Shown here: positions 7,018-14,970 of the stretch, piece by piece
How positions within the stretch are numbered: position 1 is the stretch's first letter
How the letters are laid out: every line of letters starts with the position of its first letter
Assembly (NCBI GenBank): GCA_958403205.1
Contig: CATXWM010000019.1
Location: forward strand, 1 to 40,647
Origin: an uncultured Collinsella sp.
GTDB taxonomy: Bacteria > Actinomycetota > Coriobacteriia > Coriobacteriales > Coriobacteriaceae
Length of the DNA stretch: 40,647 nt
Direction: 5' to 3'
Notes under the pieces: generated by a model
Seen by the model: the letters and a program-made list of their open reading frames with translations, nothing else
Told to the model about the DNA's origin: nothing
Databases searched by the model: none
Translations under genes and position numbers: made by a program

Positions 7018-8660
7018 TGGCTCGGTTTGATAGGAGCTCGGCGGCGGGTGTGGCATATGGCTCGGCCGCGCCGGCGATTGAGGTGCGAGGCCTTAGTTTC
7101 GCCTATCCCGGGGTCAAGGCACCGGTGCTCGAGGGGCTTGATTGGCGTGTTTCCCAAGGTGCGTTTGCACTGCTTGTTGGCGGTACCGGTTCGGGCAAGT
7201 CGACGCTGCTGTCGCTGCTCAAGCCCGAGATCGCTCCAGCGGGCGAGCGCACTGGCGAACTGCGCGTGCTGGGCGAGAACGTTGCCGACATGGACGTGCG
7301 GGCATCGGCAGAGCGCGTGGGTTATGTGTTTCAGGATCCCGAGAACCAGATTGTGTGCGAGACCGTGTGGCACGAGATGGCGTTTGGCCTAGAGAATCTG
7401 GGTGTGTCGCGCGACGAGATGCGCCGCCGTGTTGCCGAGACCAGCTATTTCTTTGGTCTGGAGGACTGGCTTCATCGTGATACCGATACGCTTTCGGGTG
7501 GCCGCAAGCAGCTGCTGTCGCTTGCCGCCGTCCTGGCGCTGCGCCCGCGCGTGCTGCTGCTCGACGAGCCCACGTCTCAGCTCGATCCCGTTGCCGAGAA
7601 GAATTTCCTGCACGCGCTGTTTCGTGTGAATCGCGAGCTGGGCTGCACGGTTGTTGTGGCGACGCATCAGCCGCGCCCAATGCTCGAATACGCGACGTGT
7701 GCGTACCGGATTGAGGATGGCCGCGTGCACGAGGCGGCGGATATGGCTTCTTTGGTATGCCGAGAATCGCTGTTTTCCGATGACACGTTGGGGTGGGGTG
7801 CCATCCGATGTGCAAAAAACGGAGTATTCAGCAGGCGTGAGGACAATTTGGGCTCTCTGGAGCCGCCCGGGGACGTATCGAGCGCGAAAAAAAGTTTGGA
7901 ATTGGACAAATCGTCCGAATTTGTGGCGCAAACGTCGCTCGAGAACGGCTTGGAAGCCTTCTCGCGCACGGATGGAAGCAGAATACTCCAAAAAATGCAC
8001 GGCGGGTCGGCTACCACCCTGTCGGAAGGCTGGTTTCGCTACGATCGAGCGTCCGGCTGGGTGCTGCGCGGGCTCGATGCGTCGTTTTCGGCCGGTGCGG
8101 TGCATGCGATCGTGGGCGGCAACGGATGCGGTAAGTCGACGATACTCTCGGTGCTGGCGAAGACCGCCAAGCTGCAGCGCGGCCGCATGGTGCGCGGAGC
8201 GGCCTCGGCGGCGCTGCTGCCTCAGAATCCCAAAGCATTGCTGGTTGCCGAGACGGTTCGCGATGAGCTGATGGAATGGGCCTCGACCTGCGGATATGAC
8301 GAGAACTTGGCGCGGGAGCGTGCGGCGAGCTTGGGGTTGTCGGGTCTGGATGGACGCCATCCGTACGATCTTTCGGGCGGGCAGCGTCAACTGCTTGCAT
8401 TGGCAAAACTGCTGCTAATCGGCCCCGAACTGCTATTGCTCGATGAGCCCACCAAGGGTCTAGACCTGTTCAGCCGCCGCACCATCGCCCGCGCCCTGCG
8501 TGACCATGCGAAGGCTGGCGGCACCGTCATCATGGCTACGCACGATTTGGACTTTGCCGAGCAGGTAGCCGACGACATCGCCATGATGTTTGACGGCGAG
8601 ATTGCCTGCATGGAGTCCCCGGCCGACTTCTTTGCCGACAACGTGTTCTATAGGGCGTGA
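7017..8660 (+). CDS. ECF transporter ATP-binding protein, two ATPase domains fused
   Basis: A 547-aa protein carries two complete ABC ATPase domains, equivalent to EcfA and EcfA' in one chain. Domain 1 has Walker A GGTGSGKST (residues 55-63), the Q-loop FQDPENQIV, signature LSGGRKQ (~159) and Walker B LLLDEPTSQLDP. Domain 2 has GGNGCGKST (~368), signature LSGGQRQ (452-458) and LLLDEPTKGLDL. Tandem-fused EcfA proteins are known. The linker, roughly residues 260-330, is unusual: it is polar, low in conserved residues, richer in A-runs than its surroundings, and bounded by an inverted repeat (see 7810-8000). Together with EcfT upstream and the S component downstream it makes a full importer operon. 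Confidence 0.92.
   Translation: MARFDRSSAAGVAYGSAAPAIEVRGLSFAYPGVKAPVLEGLDWRVSQGAFALLVGGTGSGKSTLLSLLKPEIAPAGERTGELRVLGENVADMDVRASAERVGYVFQDPENQIVCETVWHEMAFGLENLGVSRDEMRRRVAETSYFFGLEDWLHRDTDTLSGGRKQLLSLAAVLALRPRVLLLDEPTSQLDPVAEKNFLHALFRVNRELGCTVVVATHQPRPMLEYATCAYRIEDGRVHEAADMASLVCRESLFSDDTLGWGAIRCAKNGVFSRREDNLGSLEPPGDVSSAKKSLELDKSSEFVAQTSLENGLEAFSRTDGSRILQKMHGGSATTLSEGWFRYDRASGWVLRGLDASFSAGAVHAIVGGNGCGKSTILSVLAKTAKLQRGRMVRGAASAALLPQNPKALLVAETVRDELMEWASTCGYDENLARERAASLGLSGLDGRHPYDLSGGQRQLLALAKLLLIGPELLLLDEPTKGLDLFSRRTIARALRDHAKAGGTVIMATHDLDFAEQVADDIAMMFDGEIACMESPADFFADNVFYRA
7810..8000. repeat. Inverted repeat inside the ECF ATPase linker
   Basis: GTGCA-N6-GGAGTATTC-N-GC at 7810-7832 is matched in inverted orientation at 7978-8000 (GC-N-GAATACTCC-N6-TGCAC). 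The middle six bases (AAAAAA on both top strands) do not pair. The enclosed sequence includes AAAAAAAGTTTGG and TTGGACAAATCGTCCG and looks like intergenic repeat rather than ABC ATPase coding sequence, yet the reading frame stays open. Confidence 0.5.
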
Positions 8661-8664
8661 TGGG

Positions 8665-9378
8665 ATGACGGACTGTCGTTTCTCGCGTTTGCTTGCAAAA
8701 CTGGAGATCCCGCTGTTGTTGGCGGTGCCGGCGGTGATGGCTGCCGCGTTGCTGGCGGGTGTTGAGCAGGCAGCGTTGGCCATGCTGGTTGTGGTGGCGT
8801 TGGTGCTTGCGCTGTTCTTTGCGGGCTATGAGGCATCGCGTCCAGGCCTGCGTCAGATTATGCCCACGCTGGTGCTGGCGGCGCTGGCGGCGGCGGGGCG
8901 CATCCTGTTTGGACCCATTCCCGACTTTAAACCCGTGAGTGCCATCGCCATTATCGGCGGGGCGACACTCGGTCGTCGTAACGGCTTTATGGTCGGTGCG
9001 TTGGCGGCGCTGACCAGCAATTTCTTTTTTGGGCAGGGCATGTGGACGCCGTGGCAGATGTATGCCTGGGGGCTCGTGGGATACGTTGGCGGTGCGCTGG
9101 CGCATGCCGGCGCTTTTGATCGCGCCGATGGCGCCGTGCGTATGCCGGCGCTGCTGACCTACGGCTTTGCTTCGGGTTTGCTGTACGGCGTTGTGATCAA
9201 CGCCTACGACATTATCGGTTTTGTTCAACCGCTCACGTGGGCGGGTGCCATGGCGCGTCTTGCCACGGCAGTGCCGTTCGATATCACACACGGTCTCGCG
9301 ACCTGCGTGTTCTTGGCCGCCTTGTACAAGCCTTGGTGCCGTCGCATTAACCGTGTCGTCGTGAAATACGGGCTGTAA
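8665..9378 (+). CDS. ECF transporter substrate-specific (S) component
   Basis: A 237-aa membrane protein with about six hydrophobic segments. The first helices (LEIPLLLAVPAVMAAALLAG) are followed by the segment GRILFGPIPDFKPVSAIAII and by SNFFFGQGMWTPWQMYAWGL. This pattern is typical of S proteins of the group that includes vitamin B12-type (CbrT-like) and other small-molecule binders; I cannot fix the substrate. The ATG at 8665 begins 5 nt after the stop of the ATPase gene, so the three genes form one operon. No riboswitch is visible upstream of the operon that would name the substrate. Confidence 0.8.
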   Translation: MTDCRFSRLLAKLEIPLLLAVPAVMAAALLAGVEQAALAMLVVVALVLALFFAGYEASRPGLRQIMPTLVLAALAAAGRILFGPIPDFKPVSAIAIIGGATLGRRNGFMVGALAALTSNFFFGQGMWTPWQMYAWGLVGYVGGALAHAGAFDRADGAVRMPALLTYGFASGLLYGVVINAYDIIGFVQPLTWAGAMARLATAVPFDITHGLATCVFLAALYKPWCRRINRVVVKYGL

Positions 9379-9402
9379 GGCATTTCGCGTTCCCTCACGA
9401 AC

Positions 9403-9465
9403 TTGCGGTGGAATAGTTCTCGTTTTTGGCAATTTGCTGCCCAAACAGGAACTATTCCACCGCAA
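9403..9465. repeat. Palindromic hairpin repeat after the ECF operon
   Basis: TTGCGGTGGAATAGTTC (9403-9419) is repeated exactly in inverted orientation at 9449-9465, a 17-bp perfect stem. The loop continues with TTTGG/CCAAA and GGC/GCC pairing. It sits between the convergent S-component and xth genes and could act as a bidirectional terminator, although neither side has a strong T-run. Further on, 9489-9515 (minus strand) partly matches the GGAAAAC(G/A)GATCA motif found at 24455 and 31276. Confidence 0.6.
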
Positions 9466-9527
9466 CTTATAGGGGGAGAGGGGTCACATGATCTGTTTTC
9501 CTCTGTCTCCCAGGAAATTACTTGGGG

Positions 9528-10340
9528 CTAGAGCTCTAGCGTGAGGGTGACGGGGCAGTGGTCGCTGCCAAAGATGTCGCCGCGGATGCCGGTGTCGCGT
9601 ACGTTGTCGGCGATTGCATCGCTTACCAGGAAGTAGTCGATGCGCCAGCCTGCGTTGTTCTTGCGGGCATTAAAGCGGTAGCTCCACCAGCTGTAGACGC
9701 CCTCGACGTCGGGGTTTGCCGCGCGCCAGGTATCGGTAAAGCCGGCGTTGAGCAGCTCGGTAAACTTGCCGCGTTCCTCGTCCGAAAAGCCTGCGTTGCC
9801 GCGGTTGGACTTGGGGCTCTTAAGGTCGATCTCCTCGTGCGCCACGTTAAAGTCGCCGCAGGTTACGACGGGCTTACCGGTCTCGCGTTCAAGTGCGCTC
9901 AAAAAGTCGCGATAGGCATCGTCCCAGGCCATGCGTACATCGATGCGCGCGAGCTCATTTTGGGCGTTAGGCGTGTAGACATCCACAAACCAAAACTTGT
10001 CGAACTCGAGCGCGCAGACGCGGCCCTCGGTTGCGGCTTGGGCGACGAGCTCGGCCGCCTCGCCGGCGTAGGGTAGCAGTGCGTCGGCGTGCAGCACGCG
10101 CAGCGGTTCCTGGCGGCTAAAGACCGCAGTGCCCGAATAGCCTTTACGCTCGGCGTAGCTCCAGGTTTGGTGATAGCCGGGCAGGTCAATATCGACCTGG
10201 CCCTCCTGCAGCTTGGTCTCTTGCAGCGCCAAGATATCGACGCCGAGTTCTTGCGCGATCTGGATAAAGCTCGGGTCCTTTTTGAGCACGGCGCGCAGGC
10301 CGTTGACGTTCCACGAGGCGAAAGTGTAAGTCTGAGGCAT
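9528..10340 (-). CDS. xth: Exodeoxyribonuclease III (AP endonuclease)
   Basis: The ExoIII-type endonuclease/exonuclease/phosphatase-fold enzyme cuts DNA at abasic sites in base excision repair. The 270-aa product has the family motifs in order: FASWNVNGLRA (metal-binding Asn), LALQETKLQE (metal-binding Glu), GYSGTAVF, VDVYTPNA, CGDFNVAHEEIDL (catalytic Asp and Asn), WWSYR…NNAGWRIDY and the terminal GSDHCPV (catalytic Asp-His). All catalytic residues are present. The ATG at 10340 is preceded by AAAGGAC. It is divergent from the Sir2 gene. Confidence 0.96.
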   Translation of the reverse strand: MPQTYTFASWNVNGLRAVLKKDPSFIQIAQELGVDILALQETKLQEGQVDIDLPGYHQTWSYAERKGYSGTAVFSRQEPLRVLHADALLPYAGEAAELVAQAATEGRVCALEFDKFWFVDVYTPNAQNELARIDVRMAWDDAYRDFLSALERETGKPVVTCGDFNVAHEEIDLKSPKSNRGNAGFSDEERGKFTELLNAGFTDTWRAANPDVEGVYSWWSYRFNARKNNAGWRIDYFLVSDAIADNVRDTGIRGDIFGSDHCPVTLTLEL

Positions 10341-10475
10341 GGTGTCCTTTCGACGGGGTTGGCAGGCTTAAGATTAGCGCAACAGGGGCGTGGTGGGCTC
10401 CGCGCATGCTGACTTAAAGGCCGCATGCTGGGACGTCGCCCAACGCTGCCCGACTAACAAGGACGGAGGACTCAT

Positions 10476-11228
10476 ATGACGCAGGCAATATCGGATCCCA
10501 AGCAGGCCTCCGCCGCGCTGGCGGATCTGTTTGACACCCACAAGCGCGTGGTCTTCTTTGGCGGCGCTGGTGTTTCCACGGCAAGTGGCATCCCCGATTT
10601 CCGCAGCGTGGACGGCCTGTATCACCAGCAGTTTGCCTATCCGCCAGAGACCATGCTGTCGCATAGCTTTTACGAGGCGCATCCGGCCGAGTTCTTCGAC
10701 TTCTACCGCACCAAGATGATTGCGCTTGGCGCCAAGCCCAATCGCTGCCACACCAAGCTGGCCGAGCTGGAGCGCGCCGGCAAGCTAAATGCCGTGGTGA
10801 CGCAAAATATCGACGGCCTGCATCAGATGGCCGGCTCACGGCGCGTGTTTGAGCTGCGCGGATCGGTCCATCGCAACATTTGCCAGTCGTGCGGCGCGGT
10901 CTATAGCGCCGAGTGGATTTGCTCGTGCGAGCACGAGGACGCCGCGGGTGCGCCTGTGTGTCCTGCGTGCGGTGGCCGTATCAAGCCCGATGTAGTGCTC
11001 TACGAAGAGCCGCTCGACGAGCATGTGTTGACCGGTGCCGTCGCCGCCATCGCCGCGGCCGATGCCCTCATTGTGGGCGGGACCTCGCTCGTGGTGTATC
11101 CGGCGGCAGGCCTTACGCGATCCTTTACCGGCGATACGCTGGCCATATGCAACCTTGCTCCCACCGATCAGGATGCAAATGCCGACCTGCTGATTTCTTG
11201 CGACATCGCGGCCGCGTTTGCGTTCTAG
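10476..11228 (+). CDS. Sir2-family NAD-dependent protein deacylase with catalytic His replaced by Arg
   Basis: Sirtuins remove acyl groups from lysine using NAD+. The 250-aa product has GAGVSTASGIPDFRS (residues 31-44, NAD binding), TQNIDGLH (109-116), zinc-type cysteines C136/C139 and C162/C165, VVLYEEPL and the GGTSLVVYPAAGL NAD pocket. The usual catalytic histidine sits in the motif E-L-H-G. Here the sequence reads FELRGSVHRN: codon 10857-10859 is CGC, so residue 128 is Arg. A single A-to-G change from CAC would do this. The remaining motifs are intact, so the protein should fold and bind NAD, but classical deacylation would be impaired. The ATG at 10476 has GGACGGAGGA upstream. Confidence 0.92.
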   Translation: MTQAISDPKQASAALADLFDTHKRVVFFGGAGVSTASGIPDFRSVDGLYHQQFAYPPETMLSHSFYEAHPAEFFDFYRTKMIALGAKPNRCHTKLAELERAGKLNAVVTQNIDGLHQMAGSRRVFELRGSVHRNICQSCGAVYSAEWICSCEHEDAAGAPVCPACGGRIKPDVVLYEEPLDEHVLTGAVAAIAAADALIVGGTSLVVYPAAGLTRSFTGDTLAICNLAPTDQDANADLLISCDIAAAFAF

Positions 11229-11270
11229 CCCGCGCGCGCGGATACAATAGAAAGACTGAGTGCAAAGCGA

Positions 11271-11306
11271 CCCCGCCGCCAGCTCCCCAAGCTCGGCGGC
11301 GTGGGC
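11271..11306 (+). promoter_or_regulatory. GC-rich hairpin in the folP-folK leader
   Basis: CCCCGCCGCC pairs with GGCGGCGTGGG around the inner stem AGCT…AGCT, followed by CATTTT and then directly by the AGGAGG ribosome binding site. A -10-like TACAAT lies at about 11243-11248. It could be the sir2 terminator or a leader attenuator for folP. Confidence 0.4.
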
Positions 11307-11323
11307 ATTTTAGGAGGATGTTC

Positions 11324-13066
11324 ATGGCGAACGACAGCAAGACATGGCGGTGCGGAAAGTACGAGCTCAGCTTTGACCGTCCGCGCATCATGGGCGTCCT
11401 CAACGTGACGCCCGATTCGTTTAGCGATGGCGGGGAGCACTTCGACCCGGATGCCGCCATCGAGTACGGCCTGGCGATGCTTGACGCCGGCGCCGACATC
11501 ATCGACGTGGGCGGCGAGTCCACGCGCCCCGGCTTTACCCCGGTCAACCCCGACGAGGAGGCTCGCCGCGTGCTGCCTGTGGTGCGCGCGCTGGCCAAGG
11601 AGGGCGCCATCGTCTCGATCGACACGCGTCATGTGGCGGTTGCCAAGGCGGCCGTGCGCTGCGGCGCCTCGATCGTCAACGACGTGACCGGCTTCACCGA
11701 TCCCAAGATGGTCGAGTTTGTTAAGACGAGCACCTGCGGCGTCATCGTGATGCATGCCGGCGAGGTCGCCGCGCCCACCCGCACGCACGCAACGGTGCAG
11801 CTCGATACCTCGGCAGCGGCGTTTGTTGCCGAGAAGGCGCGCGAGGCGGCTGCCGAGGCCGCGCGTGAGGCCGAGAAGCCGGCTCGCCGCCGTCGCGGCA
11901 AGTTGCTGGGTGAGCCCAAGGTTGAGGCCAAGCTTCCGGGCGGCGTGGTGCAGCCCTCGTTGCCGTTTGGCGAATCGGAGCCCACGTCCGAGCCTGCAAG
12001 CGAGCAGGAGACGCCGGCCGCCGAGCAGGCTGCTGCCGCCGAGACCGTTGCGCCCGCGCCCGAGGCTGCGCCCGAGGCCACCGAGGCCGCATCGGAGTCC
12101 AATGACCGCCTGGCCGCCATGATGCGCCGCAGCGCCCGCCGCGAGGAGGCCTACGTGCCCACCTCGCAGCTCCGCCGCTTTACCCTGCCCGATTCTGCGC
12201 CCATCATGCGCCGCGTCATGGGCTTTCTATCCGACCAGGCCCGCACACTCATCCATGCCGGCGTGTCGCGCGACCGCATCTGCATCGATCCTGGTCCGGG
12301 CTTTGGTAAGTCGGCTAACGAGGACATCGTCATCCAGCGCGAGACTGCCAAGATGGCGTCACTGGGCTATCCGCTCATGTGCGCCGTGTCGCGCAAGCGC
12401 TTTGTGGGCGCCGTCTCGGGCGTGACCGAGGCCGCCGAGCGCGATGCCGCTACGTTTGGCGTGTGCCTGGGCGCCATCCAGGCCGGTGCCAACATCGTGC
12501 GCGTGCACGACGCCGCGGGTTTTGCGCAGTTCCTGAACGGTTACTGGGCCGTCGCCAAGCCGCAGCCGCGCCGTGCGTTTGTGGCCGTGGGCTCCAACCT
12601 GGGGCATCGTTGCGACAACATCCGCGCCGCGCGCGACATGATCGCCGAGATTCCGCTCACCTGCGTGTCCAACTCCTCCAAGATCTACGAGAGCGAGCCG
12701 GCCTACGAGACGCGCCAGGACGCATTTGCCAACGCCGTCATCGAGATTAAGACCGAGCTGGCGCCGTTGGTGCTGCTCGACGAGCTCATGAAGATCGAGG
12801 CTGAGCTGGGCCGCGACCGTTCCAAAAAGGCCAAGGCCAACGGCCCGCGCACCATCGACCTGGACCTGCTGTGGATGGACGGCGAGACCCACGGCGGCAA
12901 AAAGCTGCGCCTGCCGCATCCGCTCATTGGTGAGCGTGACTTTGTGCTGGTGCCGCTCGAGGACCTGATGCACGACCCGGCGCGGTTCTTCCGCTACAAC
13001 GGCGTCGAGGTCAAGGAGCCCGAGGACCGCGTGGGTCATATCGTGGGCGAATTGGGGCGTATGTAG
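11324..13066 (+). CDS. Dihydropteroate synthase / HPPK fusion (FolP-FolK) with disordered insertion
   Basis: Two folate-pathway enzymes are joined in 580 aa. Residues ~20-410 are dihydropteroate synthase: IMGVLNVTPDSFSDGG (22-37), DVGGESTRPG (61-70), SIDT, ASIVNDVTG, then DPGPGFGKS (322-330), SRKRF and the terminal VRVHD. Residues ~418-555 are HPPK: FVAVGSNLGHR, SKIYESEPAY, GPRTIDLDLLW and LPHPLIGERDFVLVPL. The DHPS part is interrupted at ~148-295 by an Ala/Glu/Pro-rich, Arg-containing stretch with no family counterpart, inserted just after VIVMHAG where other DHPSs have the short MHM-type loop. ATG 11324 is chosen for AGGAGG six nt upstream; ATG 11318 is too close. Confidence 0.93.
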   Translation: MANDSKTWRCGKYELSFDRPRIMGVLNVTPDSFSDGGEHFDPDAAIEYGLAMLDAGADIIDVGGESTRPGFTPVNPDEEARRVLPVVRALAKEGAIVSIDTRHVAVAKAAVRCGASIVNDVTGFTDPKMVEFVKTSTCGVIVMHAGEVAAPTRTHATVQLDTSAAAFVAEKAREAAAEAAREAEKPARRRRGKLLGEPKVEAKLPGGVVQPSLPFGESEPTSEPASEQETPAAEQAAAAETVAPAPEAAPEATEAASESNDRLAAMMRRSARREEAYVPTSQLRRFTLPDSAPIMRRVMGFLSDQARTLIHAGVSRDRICIDPGPGFGKSANEDIVIQRETAKMASLGYPLMCAVSRKRFVGAVSGVTEAAERDAATFGVCLGAIQAGANIVRVHDAAGFAQFLNGYWAVAKPQPRRAFVAVGSNLGHRCDNIRAARDMIAEIPLTCVSNSSKIYESEPAYETRQDAFANAVIEIKTELAPLVLLDELMKIEAELGRDRSKKAKANGPRTIDLDLLWMDGETHGGKKLRLPHPLIGERDFVLVPLEDLMHDPARFFRYNGVEVKEPEDRVGHIVGELGRM

Positions 13067-13768
13067 ATGATCGAGATGAATGCTGTTGCCGTCGGCACCG
13101 AGCTCGACGCGGCGCGTGACGCGGGCCGCGAGGGCGTATCCGCGGGCTGGTGCGCGTGGAGCGCGGGCGATGCTTCGCTGACGTTTTCGCTGGTCGTGCG
13201 TCCGGATGTGAACATGCATGCCTTCCATGGCCTGCCGTTTGTGGCGGCGATGGGCATGATGGACGCGCTCACGGGCACGGCCGCAACGCCGGGCCTGGGG
13301 CTTGCCGGCAAAGTGGGCATTGAGTGGCCGAGCAATATCGTGTGCGGCGCGCCCGCGTTTGAGACGTCGCTCGCGCGCGTCGCCGTCAACGGCGGTGCCG
13401 GTGCCGCGGGCATGTTCGGTGCCGTGACAGTGGATATTGAGCGTTCGGCACTGAGCGAGCTTGGCGTGGATATGGCTGACGAAGCGCTGGTCGAGGCGCT
13501 GGCCGCCGCCGTGTTGACCCGCGTGGATGCCTGGGCGGTTGTCGCCAACACGCCACAGGGTGCTGCCGGTCCGCTGGCCCCCGTGCTGGGCGAGTACTTC
13601 GACATGGTGCCGCTGCTCGGTCGCCAAGTTGCGGCGGTGTCGCCCAACGGCTTGCCGCTTGCGGTCGGTGTGTTTGCGGGCCTGGACATCTGGGGCCGCG
13701 CGACCATCAAGACCGATGCCGGCGAGCAGGAGTTTCCGCCCGAGGCCGTACGGATTCGCGGGCTGTAG
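13067..13768 (+). CDS. Biotin-protein ligase-like protein, apparently degenerate
   Basis: The 233-aa product starts directly after the folP-folK stop. Its order of elements resembles the catalytic and C-terminal domains of BirA: MHAFHGLPFVAAMGMMDAL (helix after the substrate loop), GKVGIEWPSNIV in the place of the K-W-P-N-D motif, AAGMFGAVTVDIE in place of the inner strand, and a small C-terminal barrel (GVFAGLDIWGRATIKTDAGE). The Gly-rich G-R-G-R-x-G loop that binds biotinyl-AMP is missing, and the lysine of KWPND is Glu (E86). Biotin-ligase activity is therefore unlikely. Similarity is by motif order only. Position suggests a link to cofactor metabolism. Confidence 0.6.
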   Translation: MIEMNAVAVGTELDAARDAGREGVSAGWCAWSAGDASLTFSLVVRPDVNMHAFHGLPFVAAMGMMDALTGTAATPGLGLAGKVGIEWPSNIVCGAPAFETSLARVAVNGGAGAAGMFGAVTVDIERSALSELGVDMADEALVEALAAAVLTRVDAWAVVANTPQGAAGPLAPVLGEYFDMVPLLGRQVAAVSPNGLPLAVGVFAGLDIWGRATIKTDAGEQEFPPEAVRIRGL

Positions 13769-13807
13769 CGCGAGGCGCCAGCGCGCAAAGACAACGATGA
13801 CAACAAG

Positions 13808-13836
13808 ACCCTCCTCGGCCTGTGCCGGGGAGGGTT
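13808..13836. terminator. Terminator between convergent genes
   Basis: CCCTCCTCGGC pairs with GCCGGGGAGGG over CTGT and is followed by TTTCGCC. It lies between the BirA-like gene (plus) and coaX (minus) and can serve both directions, though neither T-run is long. Confidence 0.65.
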
Positions 13837-13913
13837 TCGCCTGTCTGAGGAATAGGTTTGGCGAGCCTTTGCGGGGACTGTGGCATCGGGCGTGTTCGAC
13901 TTAAGCCCCTGCT

Positions 13914-14687
13914 CTATCCCAGCTCCTGCATGCGGCGGTAGATTTCGCAGATGCCCTTGATGGTGAGCTGTCCGTCGACCACGTCGAAGGCATCGGTCGA
14001 ATCGGCGACGATGCTGGCGAGACCGCCCGTGGCGATAACGGTGGCATCCTCGCGGCCCAGCTCGCGCTTCATGCGCGCGACCAGGCCCTCAGCCATGGCG
14101 GCGGCACCCGTTACGGCGCCGACCTTGATGCACTCCTCGGTATCGCGGCCGATGGCGTGCTCGGGCGCCTCGAGCGGCACGCTGGCGAGCTTGGCGGCAC
14201 GGGCGGCAAGCGCGTCCATGGAGATGCGAATGCCCGGCGCGATCGCTCCGCCAATGTAATAACCGTCCTCATCGATGACGTCGATATTGGTCGCGGTGCC
14301 AAAGTCCACCACGATCGCCGGCGCGCCATAGAAGGTCTCGGCAGCGACGGCGTTGGCGATGCGGTCGGCACCAACGGCCTGGGGGCGCGCCGCCCGCAGC
14401 TTGGTTACGGCGGCCGTCTGCGGCCCGATGACGATGGCGTCCGCGGCAATGCGGTCGGCCACGGCGTGCCACTCGCGCGAGAGCTGCGGCACCACGCCCG
14501 CAAAGGCGATCGCGTCGACCGCATCGAGCGAAAGGCCGTACATCTTAAAGAAACCCATCAGGCGCACATGGATCTCGTCGGCGGTATAGGAGCGGTCGGT
14601 GGGCATGCGCCACGACTGCACCAGCTCGTCTCCGTCAAACAGACCCATGGCCGTCTGCGTGTTTCCCATATCGATAGCGAGCAGCAT
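13914..14687 (-). CDS. coaX: Type III pantothenate kinase
   Basis: CoaX phosphorylates pantothenate in the first step of coenzyme A synthesis. The 257-aa protein has the ASKHA-fold signatures of the family: LLAIDMGNTQTAMGLFDG at the N-terminus, GADRIANAVAA, and VDFGTATNIDVIDEDGYYIGG followed by IAPGIRISMDALAARAAKL. ATG 14687 is chosen because GGGAG precedes it and the family starts here. The frame stays open to 15047, but that stretch runs antisense through the tRNA gene and is not coding. Confidence 0.95.
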   Translation of the reverse strand: MLLAIDMGNTQTAMGLFDGDELVQSWRMPTDRSYTADEIHVRLMGFFKMYGLSLDAVDAIAFAGVVPQLSREWHAVADRIAADAIVIGPQTAAVTKLRAARPQAVGADRIANAVAAETFYGAPAIVVDFGTATNIDVIDEDGYYIGGAIAPGIRISMDALAARAAKLASVPLEAPEHAIGRDTEECIKVGAVTGAAAMAEGLVARMKRELGREDATVIATGGLASIVADSTDAFDVVDGQLTIKGICEIYRRMQELG

Positions 14688-14823
14688 GTCTACTCCCGGT
14701 GTCGGCATAAAAGGACGCGCACCATTGTATACGTGCCGTCGATGGCGCTCGGCTGCGATTCGTTTACGGTGATAGGGGCTGAGGGGTTTAAATATGAAGG
14801 AATTATGCTCTACGAGATTTTCC

Positions 14824-14852
14824 TTGCCGTTTACCGAACTCCCGCGTAATAT
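14824..14852 (+). promoter_or_regulatory. Promoter of the initiator tRNA
   Basis: TTGCCG at 14824-14829 and TAATAT at 14847-14852 are separated by exactly 17 nt, a near-consensus sigma-70-type promoter. It ends 31 nt before the tRNA. Confidence 0.75.
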
Positions 14853-14883
14853 TCTTTCTTGCGCACATGAGGCGCCCAGACAT

Positions 14884-14960
14884 TGCGGGGTGGAGCAGTC
14901 TGGTAGCTCGCCGGGCTCATAACCCGGAGGTCGTAGGTTCAAATCCTGCCCCCGCGACCA
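14884..14960 (+). tRNA. tRNA-fMet (anticodon CAT), initiator
   Basis: The 77-nt gene folds as a full cloverleaf with CCA encoded. The anticodon loop is CTCATAA on a stem of CCGGG/CCCGG, which contains the three consecutive G-C pairs that mark initiator tRNAs. The D stem GAGC/GCTC has the initiator-type A11-T24 pair. The T loop is TTCAAAT. The 1:72 pair is T-G, not the C-A mismatch of E. coli; it is still a weak pair. Confidence 0.95.
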
Positions 14961-14970
14961 AGAACTTGCA

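Noticed and set aside
10913..11323. N-terminal extension of the FolP-FolK frame
   Set aside because: It overlaps the Sir2 gene in another frame and is Arg/Cys-rich; AGGAGG marks the start at 11324.
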